A DNA stretch of 64,000 nucleotides, taken from Paenibacillus sp. FSL H7-0331. Its GTDB lineage: Bacteria > Bacillota > Bacilli > Paenibacillales > NBRC-103111. Under the pieces are notes generated by a model. It did not search any database, was not told where the DNA came from, and saw only the letters and a program-made list of their open reading frames with translations. Positions 8,790 to 18,083 of this stretch are shown one piece after another; position 1 is the first letter of the stretch; each line of letters begins with the position of its first letter. The stretch covers positions 1 to 64,000 of the forward strand of contig NZ_MRTH01000032.1 in NCBI RefSeq assembly GCF_001956045.1, in the 5' to 3' direction. The position numbers and the translations under genes were made by a program.

Positions 8790-9707
8790 ATGAAAATTTC
8801 GATTCATTCAGGAAACGAACAGATTGCGAGAAGCTTAAAAGGCAGAACGTGGAAAGGTATTTCCCCTCAATCCGGCGAGAAACACAAAATGATAAAGGAG
8901 GATGAGTTATCGATAAGCAAGCGAGCCAATAACCTTTGGAATCAAAACGGTGGGAAGAGAACTATGACGGAACGTTTAATGGAACAAAAACAACAAATCG
9001 CGGAGCGCAGAAGTCAATACATATCAAAAGCCATGGAAAAAGATATGGACCCGGAAGTCATAAAACTGGAGCTGGAGGAGTTTGATACTCAAATCGAAGA
9101 GATCGAGAATCAAATCCGAAAGCTCCAGCTTGAGGAACAACACAAAGCGATAGGTATGGATAAAGAAAGCAAAAAAGAAGAGGGCAATAACGATGATGAT
9201 GAAGTCCAGAGTCACGGTTCAATAAATCCTAGACAGGTAGAAGATCCTCTTGCATCGAACACGATGAAAGCACTGATATCGGTGAGCAACGAAATGAAAC
9301 AAACCAGCAGTGTGAAGATGGCGCAAATTACATTGAATAGGGAATCCAAAGCTTGGGAATTTAGCGACCCTGCTCGTTCTAAGGCGCTTAAAAGCAAAGC
9401 AGAGGATTTAGATGGAAAAATGATAGAAATTTCAGGGAATGCAAGTAACGAGATCGCACATGCTATCGAAAAGGATAAAAAGGAAAGTTTACACCATCAC
9501 CAAATTGAAAGCGAGGGAGTCGACTTCACCGAAGCTGTTAATGTTGACCAAGTTTTTGACACTCCAGAAGAAGAACAAGAGCCCTCAAGCAAGACAAAAG
9601 TGCTAGGTGGTGGGAATCCAACTCATGTACAGGAATTAATAACCTACTCGGTGATTAGCAATAACAAGGAAATAATCAGAGGGAATACGGTAGATCAAAA
9701 GATCTAA
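8790..9707 (+). CDS. uncharacterised coiled-coil protein
   Basis: A 305-aa hydrophilic, strongly charged protein starting MKISIHSGNEQIARSLKGRTW behind GAGGAG. Residues about 70-115 form a long amphipathic helix (RRSQYISKAMEKDMDPEVIK then LELEEFDTQIEEIENQIRKL), followed by an acidic low-complexity segment with a DDDE run, then further helical regions. No signal peptide or membrane segment. A decayed partial copy exists at 24564-24750: it has the same RRxQYxxxAMEKxxxPEVIxxELxExDxQ helix and the ITLNRESKAWEF-like stretch. The family is unknown to me. The pairing of the paralogue with another unknown protein (24002-24567) suggests a two-gene unit. Confidence 0.75.
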   Translation: MKISIHSGNEQIARSLKGRTWKGISPQSGEKHKMIKEDELSISKRANNLWNQNGGKRTMTERLMEQKQQIAERRSQYISKAMEKDMDPEVIKLELEEFDTQIEEIENQIRKLQLEEQHKAIGMDKESKKEEGNNDDDEVQSHGSINPRQVEDPLASNTMKALISVSNEMKQTSSVKMAQITLNRESKAWEFSDPARSKALKSKAEDLDGKMIEISGNASNEIAHAIEKDKKESLHHHQIESEGVDFTEAVNVDQVFDTPEEEQEPSSKTKVLGGGNPTHVQELITYSVISNNKEIIRGNTVDQKI

Positions 9708-9900
9708 CCTGCTGAGATCATAACGAAAGATATCGCACACGAAAAAGTTTTTATGATATTCGTAATTGGATAATGGATGACGAGTGCGAGGAGTCGGCTT
9801 GGTCCGCACCTTCATGACTCCGACATCTGGGTATGCTTCTCTTTATTCCAGGCATTTAGAGCATTAAGCCTTCCCTACTTTGATGTCGTATTGATCATAG

Positions 9901-9910
9901 ACAATATTGT
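9901..9910. promoter_or_regulatory. palindrome upstream of blaI-like gene, possible operator
   Basis: ACAATATTGT is a perfect 10-bp dyad 30 bases before the BlaI-type gene. BlaI/MecI repressors bind TACA/TGTA dyads and commonly autoregulate; here only the inner part of such a site fits. Confidence 0.35.
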
Positions 9911-9940
9911 ATTGGAAAAGCTGAATAGGAGAGAAATTTG

Positions 9941-10198
9941 ATGATCAACAAAGATAATCGCATCTCGCTTTCCGAATTGATCGTCATGAAAGAAATTTGG
10001 AAAGAACTGAGATGTACTGCAGCCGTAATCGTTGAGAATATTTCCCTACGATCCGTGTGGCATTTTCGAACGATCAAAGCATTGCTTCGCAACCTGGTGA
10101 ATAAAAAGATGGTCGGTTTCACGGTGGACGAGCACGATAGCCGGGTGTACTTTCTCAAGGATAGCCAAATAACAGAAGCCGAGGCGCCTGCTGAATAG
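9941..10198 (+). pseudogene. BlaI/MecI-family repressor, truncated after the winged helix
   Basis: 85 residues match the N-terminal winged helix-turn-helix of penicillinase repressors: ISLSELIVMKEIWKELRCTA, then the recognition-helix part RTIKALLRNLVNKKMVGF and the wing VDEHDSRVYFLK. BlaI proteins are about 125 aa; the C-terminal dimerisation helix region, which also holds the BlaR1 cleavage site, is missing after residue 75. A BlaI-type C-terminus without an N-terminus lies at 29357-29480. An AGGAGAG ribosome binding site precedes the ATG. Without the dimerisation region it is unlikely to repress normally. Confidence 0.65.
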
Positions 10199-10199
10199 C

Positions 10200-10511
10200 A
10201 GCGTCGATGGAGAAACGGGCGGTAAAGCGAGATCTTTTTGGCTTACCTGCAACTTGCCTGGCAATTTGCCGCACCCGCACCGTCAACTGTGATTGTCCTG
10301 CAAACCAATGGACTCCTGCTCTATGACGGATGAACAGACTACTGTTCCACTCCCCTTGTTGGATAAGAAGCAAGCCATAACGAACGCCTTCTTCTTTGCT
10401 CAGCAAGCGCAAAACTTGCGCATCGCAGCACATCTCAATGTCTTCAGTTGTCCATCCGAGTGTGCATATCCAGAGGACAAGCAGAGTCTTGGCTGACAAT
10501 TTCATATTCAT
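10200..10511 (-). pseudogene. fragment of BlaR1-type M56 peptidase/sensor
   Basis: The reverse strand contains TTEDIEMCCDAQVLRLLSKE followed by EGVRYGLLLI, which matches the (D)MExACDExVLRxLxxEExxxYGxxLL block found shortly after the HExxH site of M56 family peptidases. It ends near a VRVRQIARQVAGKPKRSRF stretch similar to the region following that block. The catalytic HExxH, the membrane segments and the sensor domain are all missing. It faces the truncated BlaI gene, whereas an intact pair is co-directional, so an inversion or patchwork rearrangement happened here. Confidence 0.5.
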
Positions 10512-10594
10512 TTATATAACCTATAAGGCTTGGTTTGCATGCCAACAGCTTCTTGACTCAGATTAAGGGAGATAGCTTTCATATCTATTTCACC

Positions 10595-10660
10595 AATCTT
10601 AAATCAATCTTAAATCGTTAACAACAGTGGCGGAGAATGATAAACTGTATGATAAACTGT
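10595..10660 (+). promoter_or_regulatory. promoter region with tandem direct repeats before a two-component system
   Basis: AATCTTAAATC occurs twice head to tail (10595-10605 and 10606-10616), an exact 11-bp period as expected for an OmpR-type response-regulator site. ATGATAAACTGT is then perfectly duplicated (10637-10648 and 10649-10660), which doubles a TATGAT-like -10 element. The response regulator gene starts at 10697. Confidence 0.5.
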
Positions 10661-10696
10661 ATGTACGATATCAGGAATGACGAGGAGGTCGAGCGT

Positions 10697-11437
10697 GTGC
10701 AAAGAACGGTGCTGCTCGTCAATGATGACCACGATATTGTGGAGTTGTAGAAGCTTTTTCTGGAAAAGGAGGGCTTGCGCATTTTAGAAGCTTATAATGG
10801 CATGGAGGCGTGGACCTGTATTCGTCAGGAAAAGATAGATATGGTTGTGCTTGATATTATGATGCACCGACTGGATGGCATTCAATTACTGCAAATGCTT
10901 CGCACAGAGTACAAGCTACCCGTTATTCTGCTGTCCGCCAAAAAGCAGGACAACGATAAAATTATGGGTTTGAAGCTCGGTGCAGACGATTTTATCGCGA
11001 AGCCGTTTAATCCGCAGGAGGCGGTGGCCCGTATTCAGGCTGTCCTGCGGCGGACCTATGAGTTTAATGAGCCCGTCCCGTATGATGAGCTTGATCAAGC
11101 TGGGCAAAGTGTCGTCGGGGAGCTGACGCTTGATCATCAAACCTGTGTATTGTACAAGGTGGGCCGGAAGATCCCGCTGACAGCAATCGAATATAAGCTG
11201 CTGACGATATTTATGAAGTCGCCCGGACGCATATATACGAAGAAGCAATTGTTTGAGAAGGCCTGGTCTGAACATTATTATGAGGATGCCAATACGGTTA
11301 TGGTGCACATCTCCAGATTGCGCGAGAAAATGGAGGACTCGCCCAAGCAACCCGTCTATATTCGCACGATTCGCGGGCTTGGCTACAAATTTGCCAAGAA
11401 GGATGGTTTTGATGGGAAATCCTTTGAGGAGGGATAA
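10697..11437 (+). pseudogene. OmpR-family response regulator with in-frame stop
   Basis: Reading from a GTG at 10697 behind GAGGAGG gives a normal receiver domain start (VQRTVLLVNDDHDIVEL), then a TAG at 10748-10750 where a sense codon is expected, then the rest of an OmpR-type regulator. The phospho-acceptor Asp is in VVLDIMM (about residue 53), KPF is present, and a complete winged-helix domain ends GLGYKFAKK. Re-initiation at TTG 10775 would give a 220-aa protein lacking beta-1 and the acidic pocket of the receiver domain, so phospho-control would be lost. The kinase gene that follows is also broken, supporting a dead system. Confidence 0.75.
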
Positions 11438-11453
11438 GCTGTTTTACTGATTA

Positions 11454-12467
11454 ATGAAATCCTATCTCTTCTTCGCGATTACGCTCGGGGTGGTCAACCT
11501 GGCCTTCATGTCCTTGGTGCTGGATACGGACAGCCAGACCATCGAGATCTCGATGCCGGGGGTGTTCTTGCTGCTGCTGCTGTTTGGCGTCAATGTGTAT
11601 GTCTACAGCTTGTGGACAGCCAAGCGAATTACCCGGCCGCTGGAGCATATTGCGGATGCGATTCAGCGAATGGAGAAAGGGCAGTATGCCGAGCGCCTCA
11701 ATATTACGGCCGGCTATGAATTTGGAGTCATACAGCAGCACTTCAATGATATGGCGGAGACGCTGGGCCGGACAGAGCTTGAAAACCACAGGCTGCAAGA
11801 CAGCAAGCAACAGATGCTTGCCGACCTGTCACATGATCTGATGACGCCGATGACAACGATAAAGGGCTACGCCAAGGCGCTGCAACTGGGGATGGTTGAC
11901 AGCGAAGGGAAGAAGGAGCGGTATTTGCAACTGATCTATAACAAGGCCACACTTGTTACCTCGATGATTGATGATATCTTCAATCTGTCCAAACTGGAGC
12001 GCGCAGATTATCCACTGTCGGCTGAACCAGGGGATATGACTGAATTGCTCAGAGAGATCGCCGATGATTACTATGATCAATTTGAGGACAAAGCAACCCG
12101 TCAGTAGAGGTAATAATAGCGGCCTAATGACGCCAATCTGATGCAGAGGGCGATATCCAATCTGCTGGCCAATGCGCTGCTGCATAACCCGCCCGGCACG
12201 GAGGTTGTTATCCGCCTTGAGGACACTGCTGCTGCTGTACGTCTTGCTGTGATTGATAACGGCATCGGCATTTCGGATCGGTTAAAGGAATTGATCTTTG
12301 ATCCTTTTGTGCGGGGAGACACCGCTCGGCAGGGGGATGGAGGGACTGGGCTTGGGCTGGCAATTGCAAAGCAAACGCTGGAGCTGCATGGTGGTGAGCT
12401 GAACCTTGACACAAGCAACGGCCGGCCGGCGTTTGAGCTTGTTCTGTATAGGAAGATGCCGGCTTGA
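11454..12467 (+). pseudogene. sensor histidine kinase with internal stops
   Basis: The first 217 codons encode two membrane segments with a very short outside loop, HAMP (KRITRPLEHIADAI), and the DHp domain with ADLSHDLMTPMTTIKG (His about 127). A cluster of stops in the same frame (TAG, TAA, TAA, TAG between 12105 and 12118) is followed by an intact-looking ATPase lobe: NLLANALLHNPPGTE (N box), DNGIGI (G1) and GGTGLGLAIAKQ (G2). About 15-20 residues before the N box are garbled. It immediately follows the broken response regulator. Confidence 0.78.
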
Positions 12468-12537
12468 GAAAAATCGGGAGAGAGGAACCAGGAACCAAAA
12501 CGGAACAGCATGGCTCCTGTTGGAGACTTATGACGAC

Positions 12538-12961
12538 AAGCCGCAAGACGAACGGCAGAGACCATTGCGGCTGAAATTGACGTGAATATGGAGCAGTATC
12601 CCTCTGCCGCCCAGATGTGCTCTTGGGAAGGGTTTTGTCCGGGGCAGAACGAAGTTGCAGGGAAACGAATCTCTGGAAAAACACGTAAAGGAAACAAAAA
12701 GCTCCTGCAAGAACGAAGAGAACGTACTTATCCAGCCAATATCACCGCATTGCAACACGCGGTGGTGCCAATCGTGCAACCGTTGCCGTAGCTCATAGTA
12801 TATTATCGATGGTCTACTATATTCTCAAACGAAGGCAACCTTATATTGAGCGTAGCCCCACCTACTACGAAAAAAGAAAACGTGACGTGATCATCAAACA
12901 ATCGATTCGGAAGCTTGAATCTTTAGGCGTTTCAATAACGATTGACACCGCTGTCTCCTAA
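12538..12961 (+). mobile_element. IS110-family transposase C-terminal remnant
   Basis: RRTAETIAAEIDVNMEQYPS then AAQMCSWEGFCPGQNEVAGK matches the Transposase_20 (IS116/IS110/IS902) C-terminal domain. After a frameshift/deletion near 12700 the reading resumes as RTKRTYLSSQYHRIATRGGA and VAVAHSILSMVYYILKRRQP and ends at a normal stop (12959-12961). The catalytic N-terminus is absent. It abuts the dead two-component system and is of a different IS110 subgroup from the copies at 1 and 14589. Confidence 0.75.
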
Positions 12962-13362
12962 TTATTTGATCATTTAGTTAAAGACTTTATCAGCAACCCG
13001 AGCCGTTCTCACTCTGTTTGAGGGTCGCTTTCCTATTGCCATTTTCGCTACTTTCGGTGGTGATATTTTCAGGATAGACTGGAGTCATTGATCCAATGCA
13101 GATCATGGTGTTAGAAAGCGTCAAGTCCATTAAATGGGGTAGTACCAGCGTAGCTGACACCACTCGCAAACGTATGGATGTAAATGTGAGATCGCTCTAA
13201 TTTCGAGAGTTCTCTGAGGAGACTCTTAACATCCTAACCAACCTAACCAAGTTGCGATTACGCTAACAGACAGATTTATTTAACGAGGACCGTTCGTCTG
13301 GTACAAGAATTAAGGTTTTATGTGAGATGAAAATGAGAATTTGATTTGCGAAATATACTTAA
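12962..13362. other. gene-free stretch
   Basis: I see no gene, strong hairpin or repeat here. All frames are interrupted and no transposase motif could be recognised. The last bases (AATATACTTAAGTGAGAGGCAGG) lead into the ribosome binding site of the DUF1835 gene. Confidence 0.4.
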
Positions 13363-13383
13363 GTGAGAGGCAGGTTAAAGCTA

Positions 13384-14430
13384 TTGAACAAACGATTTGA
13401 AATACGGAAGGCAATCAATGGACTTTCCTCGCAAGAAGCAAAGCAGTTCCTCACGATCATCAAGCTTCAACTGGATATAGATGAAGCGAGCAACGATGCA
13501 AAAATAGATCTATATAAAAGCTTGAAGGAACTCTTCGAGAAACTTCTAGTTCCTGATAATCGAATATCGAAATGGGAACCGAATGCTGCCACCACGAAGG
13601 TACATATTGTGTTCGGTGATTCTATTGCCGGAAGTTTGAAATTTGCCATTAAGCAACTGGGATATGCGGATACGAACAAGGTGATATGTTTTCGCGATCA
13701 GTTTTCTATGGGTCCTCTATGGCAGCTTCATGAGGAAACTGGACAAGCACATAGAGGTGAGTGGTTCATAGACCACATTAACAATGGGAACGATGAGGCT
13801 GATTATGATTATGATACCTATCATCAAAGACTAACCGAGCAAATCGCCCATATTCCAGCTGAAGCTTCCATTGTCATATGGAGCGGAAAAAATGCTCACG
13901 AACAGGTGGGGTTACGGTATGCAGTTTATTTGCTAAGGAACAGTCAGAATAGTATATTTGTTTTTAATGCTGAGGAAGCTTGCGAGAGGAGGTTCAATAC
14001 TTCTGATCGACAAATCGACTATTTACATGCAGGTGAAATCCCCCCTGAGAAGCTTCAGACTGTTTTTGGAGAAGCCGAGGAAAGCGGGTCTATAGCATGC
14101 GAAACAAGACAGTTACTGGAGCGTGAATGGTTATCGCTTGCAACACATCACGAGGTGTTGCATATATGGGATGGAGAACGGATCCTGAGCGTCGATGAAC
14201 ATTTTTTCGATTCCTATTTGCTGGAGGCTGTAGAGAAACTACATACCTACAGGTCAAATAATGACTTTATTAAGGCTGCAAGGGTAATAGGCGAAGCAAT
14301 CGGATACTGTGATCAATACATCAGTGATAGCTATTTTGAATACCGACTGAGGCAGCTTATTTACAATGGATCCTTGGAAATCAAAGGTGTACCACGATCG
14401 ATGAGATTCTACAGTGTAAGGCGTAAATGA
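13384..14430 (+). CDS. DUF1835/DUF3658 domain protein
   Basis: A 348-aa cytoplasmic protein. Residues about 70-200 carry the DUF1835 pattern, starting VHIVFGDSIAGSLKFAI and including VICFRDQFSMGPLW and SIVIWSGKNAHEQVGLRYAV. The C-terminal part (WDGERILSVDEHFFDSYLLE to GSLEIKG.PRSMRFYSVRR) matches DUF3658. The function of both is unknown. The TTG at 13384 is chosen because AGGCAGG lies nine bases before it; a GTG at 13363 has no ribosome binding site. The gene appears intact, a contrast to its decayed neighbours, and is followed by a terminator. Confidence 0.82.
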   Translation: MNKRFEIRKAINGLSSQEAKQFLTIIKLQLDIDEASNDAKIDLYKSLKELFEKLLVPDNRISKWEPNAATTKVHIVFGDSIAGSLKFAIKQLGYADTNKVICFRDQFSMGPLWQLHEETGQAHRGEWFIDHINNGNDEADYDYDTYHQRLTEQIAHIPAEASIVIWSGKNAHEQVGLRYAVYLLRNSQNSIFVFNAEEACERRFNTSDRQIDYLHAGEIPPEKLQTVFGEAEESGSIACETRQLLEREWLSLATHHEVLHIWDGERILSVDEHFFDSYLLEAVEKLHTYRSNNDFIKAARVIGEAIGYCDQYISDSYFEYRLRQLIYNGSLEIKGVPRSMRFYSVRRK

Positions 14431-14538
14431 GATAAAATATCTTCAATACTTCGTTACGCTAAAACCAGCTAATATCTTGTCAATATCTTTCTCTTAAATT
14501 CTTTAAACGGCTTATACTAAAAATGAGCATGCATAATA

Positions 14539-14569
14539 ACCTTCCTATACTTGCTGGAAGGTTTTCTTC
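14539..14569 (+). terminator. rho-independent terminator
   Basis: ACCTTCC and GGAAGGT form a seven-pair stem with a ten-base loop, followed by TTTTCTT. It ends the DUF1835 gene transcript. Confidence 0.7.
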
Positions 14570-14588
14570 TAGATGGTAGTCCTGGATT

Positions 14589-15490
14589 CTAGACAATATC
14601 TATAAAGGATTCTTTACGTGTTGAAACGGAATAAATCCAATGGAGAAGCTTATTTATGCAAGCGACCACTGCCACTCGGTAGGGTTTTCCATCGCTGCGT
14701 TTCTTATCGTAAAATGCTCTTAACCTCTTGCTTCCAGAACGTCTAAGCCCGCACAAAACAGCAAGATACAAGGTGTGTCGTAGTCGTTTGGAGCTACGTT
14801 TTGTTATTCGATTAGTCGTTACCGTAAACACTGAGATCAATGCCTGCAAACGCGACTAGCTTCTTTACCTGATTAAACCGATGAATTTCCCCGATTTCAG
14901 ATAAAACCGTTGCAGCGATTTTATTGCCAATACCGGAAATGGATTGGATAATCGGATATTCTTCTACTTTAGCAGCAAGGGCATCAATCTGTTCTTCCAA
15001 ATGGGCTAGATGCTCTTGATATTGAAGAAGTAATCCAACATATAAATTCAGGCTTATGAGATGGCTCTGTTACGCCATTTTCTGAAAGGAATTGCTAATC
15101 GCTGCAACCATGATGAGCTTCGCCTTTTCTTCTGCCCAACGATCAGAACGGCTTGGGCAAAGATATGCAATTCGATCTGAGAGTTTGGCTTCTCCAGTCT
15201 TGTGTAGAATAAATTTCTTCACTTAATGAGAGATGAGTGGGTTTACAACAATGAATGGAATGCCTTGTTCTCCAAGGAACTGAATGACAGCTTCAAGATA
15301 ATGTACTGTTGATTCTAAAATGACAAGGGGAGAGACCCCCTTTGTCGTATGGAGGGTATTCACGATGTTGAATAACTCCTCAAGCCCTTGCTGAGTATGA
15401 AGAAAGCAGAAGCTTTTACCATAAGGCTGCTCTTCATTTAAGAAGGGTTGACCTTCACTTTGACCTTTTGAGATATCCATACCAATGACC
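14589..15490 (-). mobile_element. IS110-family element, broken transposase
   Basis: The reverse strand gives an N-terminus MNPVIGMDISKGQS with ILESTVHYLEAVIQFLGEQG (15223-15490). Then come interrupted sequence with stops, a middle part IIQSISGIGNKIAATVLSEI then VKKLVAFAGIDLSVY (14812-15000, the helix-hairpin-helix/Transposase_20 region), and in another frame the tail RSSKRLRHTLYLAVL to the end (14589-14849). At least one frameshift and several stops make it inactive. Upstream sequence to about 15600 includes a CCAGTAACCCCTATGAC stretch similar to CCGGCAACCCCTAACC at the window's left edge, so it belongs to the same element type. Confidence 0.8.
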
Positions 15491-16071
15491 GGATTCATCC
15501 TATTCTCATCCTCTCTGATTTTGTATGTTTGCCAGTAACCCCTATGACATCTGTTTGCAGTTTCACAACATCGCAAGTGATGCGAGATTTACGTCTCAAC
15601 CAAGGTTTTAGTTCTGTCCTTACGTGTGGTCGTTTCATTCTCATATAGAGAAGCGTCAGGGAAGAACGCTGCCAAGAGATGTCCGCTTTTTGCTTTATGG
15701 AATGATAGAAAGCGTAAGGGGCGATGAGATAGCCGACTTGATTCGCTGTGCTTACCAATTGGGGATTCATCAGTCCATCTGCTCAATTGGGAAGGCCAAT
15801 CCAAGCGTTCTTGATTCTGGAGCTGCTCATCTTCTTGATTAGTCCGACGAAACCGATTGTCCCCACTCCGATAGTGCAGTTACGGCGTCTTGGGGCACGC
15901 TTTTTGAGCAGTAGCTCGAAGATGCGGTAGCTGCTCTTTCGATTGCGTTAACTCGCTGGAAGAGCCGTATGTTCCCCATCCGGTAATGGTAATTGTTGCA
16001 GTTTGATAAAAGAAACGACAAGTACACCCCAACCTGGCGTTCTTGATCTCAAATTGGGGGGTAAAATCTGC
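15491..16071. other. gene-poor stretch beside IS110 remnant
   Basis: Only short conflicting frames are present on both strands and none resembles a protein I know. The first 100 bases are probably the end of the IS110 element. The rest may be decayed host or IS sequence. Confidence 0.35.
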
Positions 16072-16359
16072 ATGTTGATAGCAGAAGTAAGATGAAAATA
16101 TGATTTGTCACAGGATACACTTTGCTATTATGAACGAATTGGACTTATTCCACGGGTAAACTGCAATAATAGCGGAATCAGGGATTATACGGAAGAAGAC
16201 TGCAGGTAGATTGAATTTATCAAATGTATGCGAGGCGTAGGTCTTCCAGTTGAAATTTTGATTGAGTATGTTGGGTTGTTTCAACAGGGTGATGAAACCA
16301 TAATAAACTTATTAGATTATATCACTAGCGTTGTATTAACTTTCTCTGTATGTTCATAA
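16072..16359 (+). pseudogene. MerR-family regulator with two nonsense codons
   Basis: One uninterrupted frame apart from two stops reads MLIAEVR*KYDLSQDTLCYY, ERIGLIPRVNCNNSGIRDYT, EEDCR*IEFIKCMRGVGLPV and EILIEYVGLFQQGDE. This is the winged-helix and first coiled-coil part of a MerR regulator of the AdhR/YraB-like group. TGA and TAG sit where a sense residue and a Trp are expected. The sequence ends early at 16357, before the usual C-terminal helix (family length about 130-140). No target gene remains next to it. Confidence 0.75.
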
Positions 16360-16435
16360 TCTTTTGTCTTCAGAAATTGCAGAAGCCAAAAAATCCTTTA
16401 CAATGAAATTGTAGGTCTTACATGGAGTAATGGCA

Positions 16436-16474
16436 AAAAACCGGCGCAGTTCGCATCGTGCGAATAGGCCGGTC
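16436..16474 (-). terminator. rho-independent terminator for the M48 peptidase gene
   Basis: ACCGGC pairs with GCCGGT and an inner GTTCGC pairs with GCGAAT. On the minus strand the hairpin is followed by six Ts (AAAAAA at 16435-16440 on the given strand). On the plus strand CTTCATTTTT follows, so it may work both ways. Confidence 0.7.
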
Positions 16475-16538
16475 TTCATTTTTATCCGAATTTCTCGATA
16501 TCGCTACCCAAGTGCTTGAACATCTGTTTACACAGACT

Positions 16539-17339
16539 TTAAGAAGATAGTTTCGTATCTCCCGCCTCAAATCGAATCGAATCATACCCGAATAATTTGG
16601 GATGCGCCTGGAACCGCAATATTTCGTCTATACGATTGGGCAGTGGAGGGTGCGTTGAAAGCAAACGATGCCACCATATGAAAAAGCCGCGCTCTTTACT
16701 ACTTTGCTCCAGATAATCAGGGATGTTTATGAGGGGAAACAGCTTCTTCCCCACAGCAAGGATCATAAGCCCACGGATTGCCGTTTGTGCATCCCCGATA
16801 TAAGCCGTTGCAATACGGTCGCACGTAAATTCGCACGATCTGTAGTATGCATTCCCAAGAAAGGGAATCCATAGTGCGGGCAGAATTAACAGATGCTTTG
16901 TCATATGCTTTCGCTGAATATGAGCTAGCTCATGAGCTAGAACAAATGAAAGTTCTTCTTCGTTTCCCTGTTCGATTAATTCGAATATTTCAGAATACAG
17001 CACGACAAAATTACGACCAAAAAAACGCGTGGCAAAAGCATTTAACACACCACCAGATTGAATAATGAATACATCCGGCACCTGAACGATTCCCATCTGT
17101 TTGCTTAGTTCTTGAACTTGCCAGTATACCTCCGGAAACTGCCTTTCTGTCAGTTTCACACCCGAACTGCGAATCTCCGCAATCATCAAACCGTGTAGGA
17201 TGAGTGTGACGATTACCCCTATGACAATGTAAATAATCCCTACCAGCGAAACGATCAATACTATGTAACATATCAAACTAATGACTAACGATAAGACATA
17301 CCAAGTTGTCTCATGTTCATGCACCAACCGACTATTCAT
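16539..17339 (-). CDS. M48-family zinc metallopeptidase, membrane-bound
   Basis: A 266-aa protein with two N-terminal membrane segments (about residues 12-50). The zinc site is HELAH in SFVLAHELAHIQRKHMTKH, and the third ligand Glu is probably in RSCEFTCDRIATAYIGD. THPPLPNRI near the C-terminus is typical of the M48 family (HtpX/Ste24/YjbR-like). The family cleaves membrane or surface proteins in stress or quality control. GAGAGGATG lies upstream of the ATG. It stands alone with its own terminator. Confidence 0.88.
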   Translation of the reverse strand: MNSRLVHEHETTWYVLSLVISLICYIVLIVSLVGIIYIVIGVIVTLILHGLMIAEIRSSGVKLTERQFPEVYWQVQELSKQMGIVQVPDVFIIQSGGVLNAFATRFFGRNFVVLYSEIFELIEQGNEEELSFVLAHELAHIQRKHMTKHLLILPALWIPFLGNAYYRSCEFTCDRIATAYIGDAQTAIRGLMILAVGKKLFPLINIPDYLEQSSKERGFFIWWHRLLSTHPPLPNRIDEILRFQAHPKLFGYDSIRFEAGDTKLSS

Positions 17340-17431
17340 TTCATAAGTTCATCCTCTCATTCACATTATATTGGCTCCCATTAATTTACCACAAATGCAT
17401 CATAATGGAAATGAAAGGGAATCATTTAATT

Positions 17432-17617
17432 ATGATCATAAAAATAGTTTCTCTGATTGCAGTTTCTGCGGCACCAAGCTTCTTTCGGCTGTATATCGCA
17501 TTCATTGCATACCATAAATCGACGGTGTGGATGAGACACTATACGTTTTCCTTTCGCTTCAAATGGCAGGTAGTACCTGTCTGGAATCTATCGAAAAGGA
17601 TTAAGCATATGGACTAA
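17432..17617 (+). CDS. possible small membrane protein, 61 aa
   Basis: MIIKIVSLIAVSAAPSFFRL opens a short frame with one hydrophobic N-terminal segment and a basic tail, with AAAGGG twelve bases upstream of the ATG. Upstream in-frame starts exist. It may be a truncated gene; no family recognised. Confidence 0.3.
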   Translation: MIIKIVSLIAVSAAPSFFRLYIAFIAYHKSTVWMRHYTFSFRFKWQVVPVWNLSKRIKHMD

Positions 17618-17715
17618 AATACCCTATTTTCTTCATTTGGTAAATGGATTTCTCTCATTTGTGCGAAGACGTTCACAGAACGTGTTGCTCTAGGGTGAAC
17701 TATTATAGATAAATA

Positions 17716-17844
17716 AGTCAAAAGGTTCACACCTATGTCTACCTAAAATTGTTCTTGCACGCTCAAATTAATCAACGGGATGGGTTGCATGATATTACTG
17801 CCGATATGCTTTCTAAAGGATTTCAACGAGAATTAGGCATGTAA
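17716..17844 (+). mobile_element. IS4-family transposase N-terminal fragment
   Basis: The reading VHTYVYLKLFLHAQINQRDG and LHDITADMLSKGFQRELGM resembles the N-terminus (DUF4372 region) of IS4-type transposases, which typically have KLFxHAQxNQxxxLRDI. It stops at 17842-17844. Nothing else of the element is left. Confidence 0.5.
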
Positions 17845-17855
17845 TATTTCGTCAC

Positions 17856-18003
17856 TTATTTTTTCAATTCCAGATAAATCTTTACTTTAGCGTTAAATGA
17901 AAACCACACCTCCATCTCCAGTATTCCGTCCTCATCCACAGGCGAAAATTGCAACCTGCAGCGTAATTCTCTCGATTCTATGTGTCCAATCTATTGAGAA
18001 CGG
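17856..18003 (-). pseudogene. TetR-family regulator fragment
   Basis: On the reverse strand, LQFSPVDEDGILEMEVWFSF then NAKVKIYLELKK is closely similar to LQFLPVDDERTLEMEVWFAF then HSKTLIYTELRR in the intact TetR protein at 41418 and to the matching region of the one at 53382. Only the middle of the ligand-binding domain remains. It is thus a third, dead member of the same TetR subgroup. The remaining 18004-18083 shows nothing. Confidence 0.55.
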
Positions 18004-18083
18004 TCCACTTAAGCTTCCATACAAAAGCTGGCTTTAGTTATCAAGCCTGTTGAGGAGACTAGATCCATGATGAGAAGCTATCG

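Noticed and set aside
12101..12697. 198-aa minus-strand frame across the dead kinase and IS110 remnant
   Set aside because: It is antisense to recognisable kinase ATPase motifs and transposase sequence.
15495..15842. Overlapping frames of 72-91 aa on both strands
   Set aside because: No domain or ribosome binding site; left as unexplained sequence next to the IS110 remnant.
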